Of a stretch of DNA of 64,000 bases, positions 10,850-23,703 are shown in pieces. Numbering within the stretch: position 1 is the first letter of the stretch; every line of letters starts with the position of its first letter. The stretch comes from Cinnamomum chago. Lineage: Eukaryota; Streptophyta; Magnoliopsida; Laurales; Lauraceae. Where the stretch lies: the NCBI GenBank assembly GCA_038049695.1, contig CP142452.1, positions 35,886,501 to 35,950,500 of the forward strand. The letters are read 5' to 3'. Below the pieces are notes generated by a model, which worked only from the letters and a program-made list of their open reading frames with translations, was not told where the DNA came from and searched no databases. Made by a program: the position numbers and the translations under genes.

Positions 10850-11738
10850 ATTTTGATTTATTATTGTTTCTAATAGAAAAAAATACTGGCATGAATATTT
10901 CGCGGAAGCTTGCGTGGTGATGCAACCTGAAGTCTGTGGCCCTTGGATTCCGTATCACAACCCAAAGCTTAAACATACGTGTATAGTATCATGATACATC
11001 ATCATTCTGGAATGAACCAAACACATAAGATTACATAGCGAAATAGTAAGCCAGGATATTTTATTGCCCAATATGTCCAAGTTACAATTACAAAAGTGCT
11101 TTAATTACAACCCCGGCCAAGAAAAAGAGTAACGGAAGCCAATACCACTACAACAGCCAAATTACAATTGCTTCCCCAAGATGATGGTATTAACTCCAGT
11201 ACCCAGCTTGATGTCTAGATAGCATCGCTGGCACAACCACCACACATTACCTGTGGCTCCGCGGCTAATTTCTCACGCTCTAGCTCAGGGCTAAGGGTCT
11301 TGGTACCTAGAACACCAAAGTATAGCTAAGTCAGGCACGACAGCTAAGGCAGTAATTGAAGATGAAAAGCATAATATGTTTGCAGAAATAATGAATATAA
11401 AGATAGGTACAATTAACTACAATATAATTAAAATCTACAGCTAAGCATAAGTACATGAGTAATATGACTGGCAATAGCAAATAAAGAGATAATGAATAAC
11501 AAAGCTAGACATCCTATACATCCTAACAAAATGGCAAATCCAAATATACCTATACTCTCTCAACCACGATTGTAACTACGGAGAGAGCAAGCGAATAAGA
11601 TCAAGTATAGTAATAATAGTAATAAGCCACACTCCTAGATGGGAGTTTATACGTGGCTATCAAGGAAGCTAGCAAGAGGGAAATCCACAAGTATAATATC
11701 AAGTAAAAAATCATCTGTAGCTAATAATAATAACATGT
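10850..11738 (+). repeat. LTR fragment of the 'tgtcacgcccc' family
   Basis: The block 'gaatatttcgcggaagcttgcgtggtg...agtctgtggccc' at about 10,900-10,945 matches 26,570-26,615. The segment 'gatgtctagatagcatcgctggcacaacc' near 11,210 matches 26,863-26,895 in the same order, at roughly three-quarters identity by eye. The start and the right part are missing. An LTR of another family begins at 11,739. Confidence 0.55.
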
Positions 11739-14297
11739 TGATGGCTCTTGTTCGTGGATCGTCTCGGGACTATCGGGGTCGGCGGACGTGAGAATCGGTG
11801 GGGTCCAACCCTTTCGTGACCGGAGACGAGTGAACCGCATTAATTTTTTTGTGTACAGGTATGTCAAATTTTATATTCTACTTAGAAATAACAAGTGGTG
11901 GTCCATATATACACCTTTTCAAGTAGAGTTTGGATGCGTGAAAAGCAAATTTCATTTGTTTCCTGTGAAAGGGGATGTTTTTGCCGTGAAAGACGATTTT
12001 GTGTTTTGTCGTTAAAGGCAATTTACAATTCTCATCAAAAGAAATGATAAGACTTGTGTTTTTTGTGTCTCTTTTAAAAATACAAATACAATGAGAAGAA
12101 AGAATTGGGAATCTGACTTCACAGGAGATTGCGTGGACTCATTTAAATTGATGGTCGCAAGTTATGTTTGGGCTTCGCAGTCATCCTTCAGATGATAACA
12201 GAGGATGCTTTTGACTCCCTTGGCTCGGCTTGAAACTTAAATTTTCAGAGAATAAGGATCAAGAAGAGATCTTATATCTTATAAAGATCTAAGTAGACGG
12301 GCTAAAAAGTCACGTGTAAGCCATGGAGATAGGAGGGGGCCATGGGTGTGGCCCCCCAAGAGTCTTCATTCACCTTGTACTGGTGGTCACTGCAACACTT
12401 TTTCAACGGAGAAGAGACCGTCGTTAGAGCGTCGTAGCAATGATGTAGAATTTTTATGGGATTTTGCACATCATCCTGCCTTGGAATGATGGAAATGACC
12501 TCCTTTTATAGACTATTGGTGGGCATGTGGAAATTTATGGGCAGTAATTGCAATAATGCTCCATGATAATAGGAGTTACACATTTTAATTTATGTTTTTT
12601 ATAACTCTTTTTTCTTGAGTTTTGATTGCCCTTTGGAGAATAATGGGCCTTTATTTGCATTTAACATTCATGATGGGAGGAGTTATGTGGTTTAATACAT
12701 TAATCGTTTTGATTTCTAACTCCTTTTTGGATTCTGATTGGGCCGTCCATGATAATGGGTAATTAACCACATTCATTTGTCATAAAATTGGGTCATTAAC
12801 CGCATTAAGTGGCCGCCGAAGTTCTTAAAGAGTTGCGGGACACACCGCGTCTTTTGAATTCTACCTGTGACGTAGAGTGCCTTGATCGCTGATGGATTTC
12901 TCATAATGATTGTCTTCCGATGATCATAAGATTTCAGATATTGATTGCTACCAATAGGCCGATATCACTTGTCATGTCGATTTCTCGATCGGTCAGATAG
13001 AAAGTTTACTTTTTTGTTGGCCGGTTGATGCTTTGACGACAAATCTATGTTGTTGTCAAAGATCGACGGATTTCATGTCCCAAAAATCAGATTTTCTAAA
13101 AATCACAGAGGCGAAATGGCTCGAAACGTGCAAAAGACCAAACAAATGGGTTTTCGGCGAAATCCGGAGACCCCGGAATTCCAGGGTCGCCGGTGACCAT
13201 GCATGACAGGTTTGCCCACTTGGTCACGTTTTTTTTTACCTTTTTTTTTTTTAATTTTCTTTTGCATATTTTTTGGCATGTTTGCTCAGTTTTTGGATTG
13301 ATTTCCCTATATAAAAAAAATTTGAAAAGAAGCCGTGCAAAACGGAGCCAAAGTTTCTGATTTTCCAGGAAAGATAAATACTTTTTCATGCAGGGGTGTT
13401 GAATTGCCGCTAGAATCCAAAACTGGGTCAAATGAAGTCGGAGTGACTTGAAATTTTGGGTGAAGCTTAATGGGCAAGAGATAAGACCAACTGCAGGCTT
13501 TTATTTTAGTTGTAAAGCCATGTGGGGTCATGTCGCAAATAAAATTGATTTTGTTGCGAGAAAGCCATCGCGCTTTGATGTAAGACCAAACAATGTTCGA
13601 TTGACTTGAAATTTGACAGGGAGCCTCTTGGAATCATGGTCCCGAGGGGCTCCACGGGAGACTTGATTTAACTTTCGAGGGGCTAAAGTCAAGTCATATG
13701 ATGTCGAAAAAGTCCCGAAACTTGACATGTAGCCCCTTCAAATCATTTTGAAACAATCCATGTGCTTTGTTTGATGAGTGATGGCCTCGACGGTCTCCGC
13801 TACCGGGAGGCCTTGGTTTTGCAGCTTGAGGGTTGATGTTTGGTCAAACTTTGTCAGTTTGACATGAAATTTGGCATAGAGCCTCTTAGGTGTAGTTTAA
13901 GATCATCCATAGGCTTTGATTGAAGACTTGATGTCTTCAATGTTGTTGTCGCCGAAAGGGCTAACTTCGTCGCTTGAGGAGTACAACATTTTGCATTTTG
14001 GGCAGAACGGTGTCAGAATAGCTTGGAATTTGATGTATGGCATTCTAGTGGCATTTTGAGGCCAACTGTATCCTTTGTTTTGTGAAACATGGTCTCCAGC
14101 TTCCTATTTACCTGCTGGAAGAGTGAATTTAGGCCAGATGATGTCGAGTGGCCCAAAACTTTGTGTGTGCTCTTCTTATGATTGTTTTGAAGGATTTTAA
14201 AGTTTTCGGATGGTTCCTACAAGACCTGATCCTTGAAGCGGCTTTGCCCATTGTGGTATGATGCAGCGTCATGTGACTTTTTTATGATTAAGAGACA
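11739..14297 (-). repeat. 3' LTR of the non-autonomous element
   Basis: It starts (minus strand) TGTCTCTTAATC at 14,297 and ends ...gagccatca at 11,739, about 2.56 kb. It matches 6,995-8,460 in its right half and 15,257-17,115 in its left two-thirds. Confidence 0.6.
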
Positions 14298-14319
14298 AAC
14301 CGACATTTTTTGTGTAAGT

Positions 14320-14930
14320 AGGAAAAAACCAGAATTTCTCAAATGTAAATCCAAAAGTGACGGAATAGGTTTTTTTAGTTTTTTTGAAAGATCACAAATG
14401 GATCTATCAAAGAGAGTAAATGGCCCACCTAATCCGAACGCAGGCTTAAGCATTTCTCCGAGCTTTTATTCAAAGAGGAAAGAAACCAAAATTTCTCAAT
14501 CCAAACGTGAGAGATCATAATTTTTTTTCAAAGGATTTTTTTTTCAAAAGTTTTGTGTTGTTTTTTATGAAAGATCACAAATGGATCCATCAAAGAGAAC
14601 AAGCGGCTCCCCCTAATCCGAACGCAAGTTCAAACATTTTTATGTGCTTTTATCGTAGAGGAAAGAAACCAAAATTTCTCAAATTTGAATCCAAAAGTGA
14701 GAGATCAAAGATTTTTTTGAAAGTTCTTGTTTGTTATGGTTTTTTTCAAAAGTTTTTTTTTTTGTTGAAATATCACATGGATCCATCAAAGAGAGCAAAT
14801 GCAACCCTCCCCCCCCCCCCCCCCCCCCCCCCCTAATCTGAATGCAAGCTCAAACATTTCTGCGAGCTTTTATCCGAAAAAGATGAAAGAAACCCAAATT
14901 TGAATCCAAAAGTAAGAAATTAGAAAAAAA
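14320..14930. repeat. Three ~190-bp tandem repeats in the element interior
   Basis: Three diverged units each contain the blocks 'ccaaaatttctcaa', 'tccaaaagtgagagatca', 'gatcacaaatggatccatca', 'taatc(c/t)gaa(c/t)gcaag(c/t)t' and 'gagcttttat', in that order. The third unit carries a run of about 25 C near 14,808-14,833. No coding capacity is conserved between units. Confidence 0.75.
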
Positions 14931-15236
14931 AAATTTAAAAATTCAATAACATCATAAATATGCAATTTGAACATGACAAGTGACATGGGAATTTGAAAAG
15001 TCACTTGATTGATAATAATTTTTATTTGAAACAAGGGAAAGGGTGAAATCAAACTCAGATTGAATTAGAAAACCCAATGAATCCCTTCTTAGGTTTTTTT
15101 TTATGTCAAATTCAACCAAGGCCACCTACTATGAAAAAGAAGTAAGGAAACTAGCAGAGAAGTATAAATATAGACATAATTAGAATATGACGTGCATATA
15201 TTTCTTTTCTAAGCATCATGTTATCAAATGAACGAG

Positions 15237-15256
15237 TCCCACCGGGTGTGCCAAAA
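15237..15256 (-). other. Primer-binding-site-like motif
   Basis: Immediately inside the right LTR the minus strand reads ttttggcacacccggtggga, a diverged form of the tTTGGCGCCCACCGTGGGG motif adjoining the 5' LTR of many plant gypsy elements. Confidence 0.45.
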
Positions 15257-17115
15257 TGATGGCACTTGTACGTGAATCGTTTCGGGACTATCGAGGTCAA
15301 CAGATGTGAGAATCCATGGGATCCACCCCTTTCGTGACCTAAGACAAGTGAACAACATCGATTTCTTTTTGTGTACGGGTGTGTGAAATTCCCTATTTTG
15401 ATTAGAAATAACAAACGTTGATTCGTATATCTACCTTTTCAAGCATAAAAGAAAATAAACTTTTTTTCTGATTACACGTGTTAAGAAAAGAGACATAATT
15501 TACAATTTGGATGCTGTGAAATGCGAATTTCATTTGTTTGCCATGAAAGGCGATGTTTTTTGTCATGAAAGGCGATCTTGTGTTTTGCCGTGAAAAGCGT
15601 TTTATAATTCTCATCAAAAGAAAAGACAAGGCATGTGATTATTGTGTCTCTTGTAAAAATAAAAATACAATAAAGAAAGAAAAGGGATTCTGACTTCACA
15701 AGAGATTGTGAGGACTCGTTCAGATTGACATACTATCGCAAGTCATGTTTGGGCTTCGTCGTCATCCTTTAAATGATAACAGTGTATGCTTTTGATTCTC
15801 TTGGGTAGGCTTGAACCTCGAATTTCTAAAGAATAAGGATAAAGGAGAGATCTTATATCCAATCACCTTGTAGTGGTTGTTGTTGCAAAACTTATTCGGC
15901 CGAGGAGAGATCGTCATTGGAGCGTCGTAGTAACGATGGCGGATTTTAATAGATTTTTGCGCATGCCCTGGAATGGTAGAAATGACCTCCTTTTATAAGC
16001 TTTTGGTGGGCATTAGGGGAGTTTATGGGCTTTAAATGCATTAACTGCATTAATGCACCACGATGGGAGGAGTTACATATTTTTAATTAATATTTTGTAA
16101 CTCCTTTTCTATCTCCATTTTCTTGAGTTTTGATTGGCCGTTGGAGAGTAATGGGCCATTATTTGCATTGAACCTTAATGATGGGAGGAGTTACATAGTT
16201 TAATACCATAACTATTTTGATTTGTAACTCCTCCTCCTTGGATTTTGATTGGGATGTCCATGATAAAAGGTAATTAACCACATTCATTTGTCATTAAAAT
16301 GGGCCATTAACCGTATTAAGTGGCCGCCAATGTGCTTAAAGATTCGCGGGCCACACTGCGTCCTTTGAATTCTACCATCAACGTAGGGAGCTTTGATCGC
16401 CGATGGATTTCTTATACCAATTATCCTCGGATGATTGTACAATTTTAGACATTGATTGTAGCCGGCGGGCTGATACCATCTCCTATTGATTTCTCGATTG
16501 GTCAGGCAAAAAGTACGCTTTCTTGGTTGGCCAGTCGATGATTTTGAGGTGTTTGATAATGAACCCACGATTTTGACGGTGAATCTGTGATGTTGTCAAA
16601 GAACGACGGATTTCGTGCTCCGAAAATCAGATTTTTAGAAAATCAAAGAGGTCAAATGGCTTGAAACGCAAAAATAACCTAAAAAATGGGTTTTCGGTAA
16701 CATCCACGACCCGAATTTCCAAGGTCGCCGGAAACCATGAGGTTTTTTCACCCGTTTGGTCACCTTTTCGGCATTTTTCTTATTTTTCTTTTTTACATCT
16801 TTTTCCTTGGTATTTCTATAGAAATTTTTGCCGGATTTCCCCACATAAAATTTGACAAGAAGCCGTGCAAAACGGAGGGGAAGTTTCTGATTTTCCGAGA
16901 AAGCTTAAGACTTTGTCGCGCTAGGGGTGCCGATTTTCTGCCAAAAACCAAAATTGGTTAAACGATGTTGGAATGACCTGAAAACTTGCAGTGAAGCTTC
17001 ATGGGCAAGAAATAGGACAAACCATAGGGTTTTGTTTGGATTTTGAAGCCGTTAGTGGTCCTGTTGCCAGTAGACTTGATTTTCTCGCGAGGAAGACGCT
17101 GCACTTTGGATGTCC
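15257..17115 (-). repeat. 5' LTR of the non-autonomous element, truncated
   Basis: Colinear with 11,739 to about 13,590. Homology stops abruptly near 17,115, after 'gcactttggatgt', and the last ~700 bp present in the sister LTR is missing. Confidence 0.6.
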
Positions 17116-18072
17116 CTTACCTTACAAGTCACACCCATGATATGTGGATCCCAAGGTGACTTCTTCTTCAATTATTTTTATTTTTATTTTTATTCTTTCT
17201 ATCAACGTGGCCCCCAAAAATCTAAAATCCCCTACAAAGGTGAAACAATGACCAAGAAATTATCATTTCATGTAGGAATTGGACATTGCAAGATGTGGGA
17301 CGTAATTCACACTAAATGAATGCATGAGATGTCACCATCTTAACTAATTTTCTTTAATTGTTCCCAAAAGAAAATTCATCATTTCATGTGTAAATCAAAA
17401 GATATGAGAGATTTGTGACCTTTCATGCTAAAGATAATGTTTCATGATCTTATGTGAAAATGTGGCTTTTCGAAGAATTTTGACTTGAAAGCACAGAATC
17501 ATATATTTAAATGAAATAGCACATGATTGGATGATTAAGTCCTTAATTACTTAAAATTTAATGATGAATATTCACAATTTTGAGGACTTATCACCGACTA
17601 CCACTTTGTGCCCGTCCACTGTCACTACCACCACTTCTAATCCTCCTCCTTAAAACCCTCTACTTCATAATCAAGGATAAGTAATGCGCAATTTCTTTAA
17701 GATGATGGAGTTGAAGGCAATGGGAGGTGAGAGGCTGGACAACTTTTTCTAGGGAAAAGGGTGAATCTTTCATGTACTTTTATTGGTTTTGTGCGTAGAC
17801 TATGGTTAGAACTTAATGTATAGGAATGGTTTGGACATTAATTGACTTATTTAATACACTCTTTGATGTTTTATTTTCTCTTTGATAGATAACATGCGTA
17901 GAGTCGATGCAAAAACGTGCAAAAGAATAATTGTTGTCATGGAATGCTTCAATAACTATTTCTGAAATTAATTGGTTAAATACATTATTTTTATTCTTTC
18001 TTAGGAATAGACTGACAACCTACTCTTGGGAAAGAGATGTAGATCTATTCGTACCTTGAAAGATGATCCATT
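17116..18072. other. AT-rich DNA, no gene seen
   Basis: No reading frame, RNA or repeat was recognised. It may be unique host DNA. Confidence 0.4.
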
Positions 18073-19640
18073 GTTGGAAGCAGGTGGGCCTTCTAGATAG
18101 TTTTTAAAAACTTTTAACCCACTTAACGCAGGGATCAAACACCCAAAAGGCCAAGACCTAAATCTCAAGATCTAAAACCCTAATCTCATATATTAAAATA
18201 AAAGATATATCAACAAGACAGATAAAAAACAAACAAGCACATGCAACAAGATCTACTAAAATAAATAGGTTGTAGATCTATACCTTTGGAGCATGGTTGA
18301 GCTCAAATCGAGAACTGGAAAACTTGATTCTGCGAAACCCTTTCCCAAATTAGATTTCCTTAGCCTTTGTGTTCTTCCATGCTACGCCCCTCTTGTGGAG
18401 AACTTTCCAAAGAGAATGATGTGATCTCTAAGGAGAAGAAACCCTAGGCACTCTAGAAGGAAACCAAAGGAGAGAAGAGGAGTAGATAGAGAAGGGCTTA
18501 TGAGAATGTGTGTAGAGATATCTAACCCTGTCCTCTTATTTATAATTTATGAAGCACCTCCTCTTTATCCAAAATTAGAAGTCTCACTTCTATTCTTAGT
18601 ATATGTCCTACTCTTCATTTCCTAAAGAGTTTCAATTGGGTTAGTAACTTTCTCTTCTTAGGGCCAGCATGAGGATCACTATGGATTCCATAGAAATCGG
18701 CTCCAACTAAAGATCTGGACCCCACATCTCATGTGAACTCCAGACCCACAGTTACTTGCAAATAACTCCACTATATAAATGCAATTGAGCTCGACTCTTA
18801 GGAATATTTACAAGAAGACCCTAATATTCCCAATTACTGAAAGTAGGCCCCTCCATCAATTATATCAATGGATCTATTGGAATAAATCTATCCAACCAAA
18901 TTGGGTCCATATCTTATTATCCTTGTCACCGAATTAATCACAATAATCATCAGTACCATCCAATGAACTCTTAATTAAGATGGGTGTACACTTACCAATA
19001 ATAAAATTAATTAATTGGCACAAGGGGATATTTTTCTCTTAGAGGATAGATTCCATTTTGAAAATTATATGTTCCCTTAGTCCCACTACCACATACCCAA
19101 GATACCGATGTGTTGACCTACGATTGGCCTCACTCATTGGTAACTCAAAGTAAATGCATAGTAAAAACTTGAGTCCATTAATCTTTTAGGACTAAAAGCC
19201 TGCTTGAGAATTATGAGAGCAGTCCTTAATCAATGACAGATTTGGATAAGGTGCTACTCATGGTCCTTTCAGTACATTTAATGTACTAGCATAACAATCC
19301 AGAGTCTTACACTCTGATTGTTGAGACAAACCAAATTATCTCATAGTGACTGCAGTGCTACGACCTTTTCAGATGAGATGCCCAGTCTCATCACTGGTTA
19401 TAAAAATAATTCAAGTATAAGATTTGTGATCAATGTCTCCTGTATGTGAATCTCATCCAAACACATTGATTACATTTAATATACTTGTAGGCTCCGGTTC
19501 ATCTCATGAACCATCATGTCATTTTATATTGGTTACGTACAATCATATAATAAAATATCATTCATCACATGAATAAAGCATGAAATTATAAATCAATTAA
19601 GGAGTAAATCAATTTATTCACATCATCCACTAGATTGAGG
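18073..19640. repeat. Probable Copia-type LTR or LTR fragment
   Basis: The stretch resembles long Copia LTRs of plants: 'gaccccacatctcatgtgaactcc', 'cactcattggtaactcaaag' and 'gagactgggcatctcatctg' (minus strand) are typical LTR words rather than genic sequence. There is no gag or pol on either side, so it is probably a solo or broken LTR. The termini and target duplication were not resolved and the borders are approximate. Confidence 0.35.
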
Positions 19641-19908
19641 GTTGTTTCGTCAAAAATAAAAAAGAATGGATTGTATTCATTTTTTAATGTTTTACAGAAA
19701 AATGCAAAAGTGGCTCGCACGTGTGTTTGGTCGTGCTTCAGAAAGTCACTATCACTTTTGTTAACATCGGTTCTGCTTGTCTCACATTCTGAGTGCAGAT
19801 GGTTTACAATTTTTAAACAACCCCCTCATTAGGCTTAGGAGATCAAATACAAAATAAAAAGTACAAAAGTACAACAAAATGAAGAGAGAGAGAGAGAGGC
19901 TACTGTCT

Positions 19909-20220
19909 TTAGAGAATTGCCCGCAAGGAAGTTAAAGAAGTCTGCCTTATAGTCTCCTTCGCCAATCTTTGTAATTCATCACACTCATGTAGAAGAAGAG
20001 TTAACAGTGATGCCTGCTTTAAAACAACGAGAACATCTCTGTTATTCTTCTCTGGTGTGAGAGTAACAAAGACTAGTTTTTGGAGACTGTCACCCAATCT
20101 TGGAATTAACTGCTGCCCGGTTCTCACCTTGAGAAAAGACGAGCGGTAAGTCTTTTGTGTGGAAAAGGGCAGAGTTTTTGGGCTTCTTGCACTGGATTTG
20201 ATGCTAGCCAGCCTTTCCAA
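19909..20220 (-). CDS. Unrecognised 103-residue ORF, possible orphan exon
   Basis: I do not recognise this product. The minus-strand frame has balanced, gene-like codon use. It reads as a basic N-terminus (SIKSSARSPKTLPFSTQKTY) followed by leucine-rich, helix-compatible sequence (LGDSLQKLVFVTLTP, VLVVLKQASLLTLLLHECDELQRLAKETI). The leucine spacing suggests stacked helices, as in ARM/HEAT or similar repeat proteins. No start context, promoter or neighbouring exon was found. A possible splice donor (aag/gtgaga) lies inside the frame near 20,133, so the frame could also be part of an intron-containing gene or a captured fragment. It stands between an LTR-like block and another LTR leader, so a transposon passenger or pseudogene is equally possible. 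Confidence 0.3.
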   Translation of the reverse strand: MERLASIKSSARSPKTLPFSTQKTYRSSFLKVRTGQQLIPRLGDSLQKLVFVTLTPEKNNRDVLVVLKQASLLTLLLHECDELQRLAKETIRQTSLTSLRAIL

Positions 20221-20640
20221 GTGTTCCTTTTATAGCCTTTGTGAGGCCTCAACCATCGGAAATCATGGAGGTAGTTTCGAAAAAATGCAGTTAATGGAGG
20301 TTGTAACTGTCTTTCTTGCAGATCCAGCGGCCACCAGAAGTGTAACCGCCCAGATCGTGGTTGATAACTGCACGACGACCATTGTAGAAGATGATTAGCG
20401 ACTGGTGGAATGCTTCTACAGTGCCCAGCGGCTAGGGCTTTAGTGGTGAGTGGCAATCGCAGTTTGCGTCCAGCACCCAGCAATTTGTGAGCTGAAGTGG
20501 CTGGTGAAGTCTTGTGTGCATTGACCGTTGAAATTCTGTCATTATGACTGGTTAACTCTAGCAGTCAGCAAAAATGATATTTTCTCATTATGGAAATGAG
20601 TATTTTACCTTGGAGAATGGAATATATTAATGAATGAATA
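20221..20640. other. No feature recognised
   Basis: Moderately GC-rich sequence upstream (minus strand) of the orphan ORF. Frames are open in places but show no recognised domain. Confidence 0.3.
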
Positions 20641-21110
20641 TTTTTGTTGTGTGCGAACAAGGAGATACAATCTAACACCCTGGACGCTGGAAACTTTTAA
20701 CTCATTGTTATTTTCAATTAACTTCAGTTGTGATTTTTCTTTTTAATTTATTGCAATTGGTTATTTTTATTTAGTTTTCTTTGGTTGCAACTTATTTTTC
20801 TAGATTAGGGTTTTTAGTATTAGGGTTTTGAGACTATGAATCTTTTAATTGGATATAAAGTTGCAATTATTTTCCAAACTGTTCATTAATTATTGTATAG
20901 GTTTTATTTAGGCTACAATTAGATTTTAATTAAGCTAGGTCATATGCGAACTACTACTATTCCCTGTGGACCGAGCTTGCACTCACGGGTCTTTTTACTA
21001 CATCTTGTGAACTTAGGGCAGTGGTCAGTTTTCCCAATTTTCTTGTGCATTTTTGTGCACCTTTGTGCTGCTAAAATTAACTATGAAGTTAAGCCATATT
21101 TTACACCTAA
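20641..21110 (+). repeat. LTR/leader-like fragment
   Basis: The words 'ttccctgtgga', 'cttgcactcacgggtctttttactacatcttgtgaactta' (20,960-21,015) resemble the conserved stretch near the 3' end of many plant LTRs ('CCCTGTGGATTCGACC...TACTACATC...GTGCACTTG'). No internal region follows, so this is a fragment at best. Confidence 0.35.
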
Positions 21111-22047
21111 TCACCTACCGTTACGCAAGAGTCAAATAAGCTAACCATGACATCAAACATAGAGTAGAATTTAAGAAAATCTTGGAAATCAAGCATGCAT
21201 GTAATGTAGCTCAAATTAACCACTTGCCTTGGTCATGTAGGCTCCAACACACTCTATCCAAAGATTCCAATCTAGTTTAAAACACCAAAGAACAAAACCC
21301 CATAAATCCTACCATAGAACCCTCAAAATCGAAAAACTAGAAAAGACAACAAACGTGACCTTGCATATTGGGGTGTATGAGCCCTAGGGCCCGCCCTTGC
21401 ATAATCTAGAAGATGGGAAAGTCATCTCACATGTAGGCGGTCTGATCAAAGTGATTTTAGTGGAGGGAGGGGCGGCCAAGCTTGGCATTGTGCACAAATG
21501 AGATCTTTAAAAAGGAAATATGATGACGTCGAACCGTGGAACAACAACAAGTTGAGCTTGATTTGAGGAAGAAATGAGCAAGGGCGGAGCTGAGTGGCTT
21601 AGCTGAATCTTTGCCAGAAATAGAGTAAAAAAATTGGAGGGAAAAAGGGGAAGCGAGCTCATAAAGGAGATGGTGGAGGTGGGGCCCACAACTTAAAATT
21701 GGAGTTTGGTCTATAACTTGAGTTCTGGCCTTGATGAGTTTGGTTCATGAAATCATTTTTAATCTCCAACGATTCAAAGGAGTCTAAGTTTCGAAAATTG
21801 CAAAAACCCGTACCCTTTCACAACAAGTCTGCATCAAAGTCTAGGCTTTCAAAACTTACCTAAAGACATCAAACTAGGTTCAAAGACTTTCAAAACTTTT
21901 CCAAAACTACTTAGATATTATTATAACCCTCAAACTAAATTGACTAAGCTTTAAATCCACTTAAATAACTGACAAATATAATTACTTAAATTCCAAATAT
22001 AATTAATTAGTACTACTACACATACTTAAGGGCCCGTTTGACACTTT
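21111..22047. other. No gene seen
   Basis: AT-rich sequence. Short frames show no recognised motif. Confidence 0.4.
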
Positions 22048-22437
22048 AGAGCATCTTCAAGAGAGAAGCCATATTTGGAGATGCCTCTTTGAAAATGAAG
22101 GCTTATATGGGAAGATTTGGCATATGTAATTTAACAGCCTTACATGGGCTACTCCGAGAGAGATGTCAAATTATTAGTTTATTATTTTATCCACATTTGC
22201 TTTATTACATATTTGTCGAATTTGTACCAAAGACTTCAAATGCAAGTATATTCATGACCATTATTTTATTCAAAAGAAAATTTTGACATTTGTTTTATGG
22301 TATACCAAATTTGGCATACCATCACAATTGCCAAATGCCGTGTAGGATTAGACAAATCTCTTAAAGACAAGGTCACATGTCATATATAGCCGTTGGGAGC
22401 TGACATGGACAAATGAAGTCTGTGTTGGAGTTGCTCT
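22048..22437. mobile_element. MITE, about 390 bp
   Basis: The left end reads agagcatcttcaagaga and the right end, reverse-complemented, agagcaactccaacaca. These are diverged forms of the common plant MITE terminus agagcatctccaacaca. The interior is non-coding, with 'gccgttgggagctgac' near the right end. A target duplication could not be confirmed; the flanks tta and tct/ttt are inconclusive, so a PIF/Harbinger or hAT origin is undecided. Confidence 0.5.
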
Positions 22438-22916
22438 TTCTAGATTAGTAAAAGTCAAGTAAAGCCTCCATTTTTCAGAGAAGGGTAACATCAATAGCAC
22501 TTTAATTAAAAATTTCCTCCATCTTTTTCAAAAAAATAGTCAAAAAGCAACCTCCTTTCTCTACTAAAAGACAAAAAAACTCAACTTTTCTATACAAAAA
22601 GTTAAAACTATTCCATACCAAAAAACTAAAAGTAAAATACAATCATAATCCCATTATATTTTATTTTCTCTTGATTTGATGCTTCACTACACTTTATTTT
22701 ACATGTAAAATTACCAAAGGGGCCCTAAGGGATGGGACCTTATGATATACATGTCATAAATGTGCCGAGCAATTTTTTTCCCTTTTCTTACAAAGTTGCT
22801 TATGAAAAACCTTTTTAATTCCTTTCCCTTTTCTTACAAAGTTTCTTATGAAAAACCTTTAAATTTTTATTTTTTATTTTTTTTTGCTAAGTTGGACACT
22901 TGGACTACTACTTTAA
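22438..22916. other. No gene seen
   Basis: AT-rich flank of MULE-1 with a local direct repeat (ttcccttttcttacaaagtt near 22,778 and 22,825). No coding or RNA feature was recognised. Confidence 0.4.
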
Positions 22917-23448
22917 GGGAAATTCTATATGCACCCACATCTATTGTTGAATACACCCACTTGCTGAGCTCACCACACTCATTCTATTTTTTGTCAAGGT
23001 TTTGGCAAGCCCACCCACCATAATACCCAAATCACCCTTACCACACCTAAAGACACAAATCACTCGTTCAAACCATCTCGTTACCCCGCCCAAAACGCAG
23101 TGATAATAGAGCAGTCATCTTCCTCCTCTTCTCCGCTTCTCCATTATGATTCTCGTGTGCCTCTCGTCACCATTATCATTCAGAATCTTGTAGGTGTCAG
23201 GTGAGCTCTTCTTCTTCTTCTTCTTCCTCCCTTCAAATTTATCCGTTTCATATATTTATCAGAAATCTAGGTTGTAATGTATGTATATAGAGTGTATGGA
23301 TGGCTTAATTTGTTAGAAATTTAGGTTGTAATGTTTGCAACAGATAGGGAAGTTAACAGGCCTAATTGAATGAGATGGATGGGAGGGAGGAAGCATAAAC
23401 CCTGTCTGAAGTTGAAAACCTAGAAAAAACTCGACGGAACTTCGCGAT

Positions 23449-23640
23449 CTGCTCGGCAATCCAGAACCGCGCAAGGTTTACTTTGCACGACGGTAGGATT
23501 CAGTCTAGGTTATATTTGGGCTGCCATTTTTCACCATGCATATAAGATTTGCACGGTTCCATCAAACCGTGAAAATAGAAAATGCGTTGTTTCATTGCGC
23601 TGTACAGAAACAATTTGCACCGTCCTTTTGAATCGAGCAG
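23449..23640. repeat. Palindrome array, MULE-1, PMD 5'-UTR intron
   Basis: A decayed array bounded by ctgctcgg (23,449) and cgagcag (about 23,634-23,640). It contains tgcacg, tgcacggttcc...aaaccgtg and tgcaccgtc words. It sits between a likely splice donor (gtgtcag/gtgagctc, about 23,200) and the acceptor just before the PMD start codon, the same place as in MULE-2. Confidence 0.65.
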
Positions 23641-23703
23641 GGAGAATTGTTGGACCTCCTTTTGTTCCTCTTAATGATTTTCATTGCTAATGATTTTGAA
23701 GGA

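Larger units (their letters stand above)
11739..17115 (-). mobile_element. Non-autonomous LTR retrotransposon (fossil)
   Basis: Two similar long repeats (11,739-14,297 and 15,257-17,115) flank a short interior of about 0.96 kb. On the minus strand the right-hand repeat ends ...catca and is followed by ttttggcacacccggtggg, which resembles the TTTGGCGCCCACCGTGGGG primer-site region of plant gypsy elements. That fixes the strand and makes the right copy the 5' LTR. The interior has no gag or pol, only tandem repeats. The two LTRs differ at roughly one site in five by eye, so the insertion is old. The right LTR is truncated and the element is broken. Confidence 0.6.

Noticed and set aside
23449-23640. 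CRISPR-like array (regular repeats with variable spacers) in the MULEs
   Set aside because: The sequence is a eukaryotic nuclear genome, the repeated parts are only 7-bp inverted arms, and the spacers are about 10 bp and related to each other.
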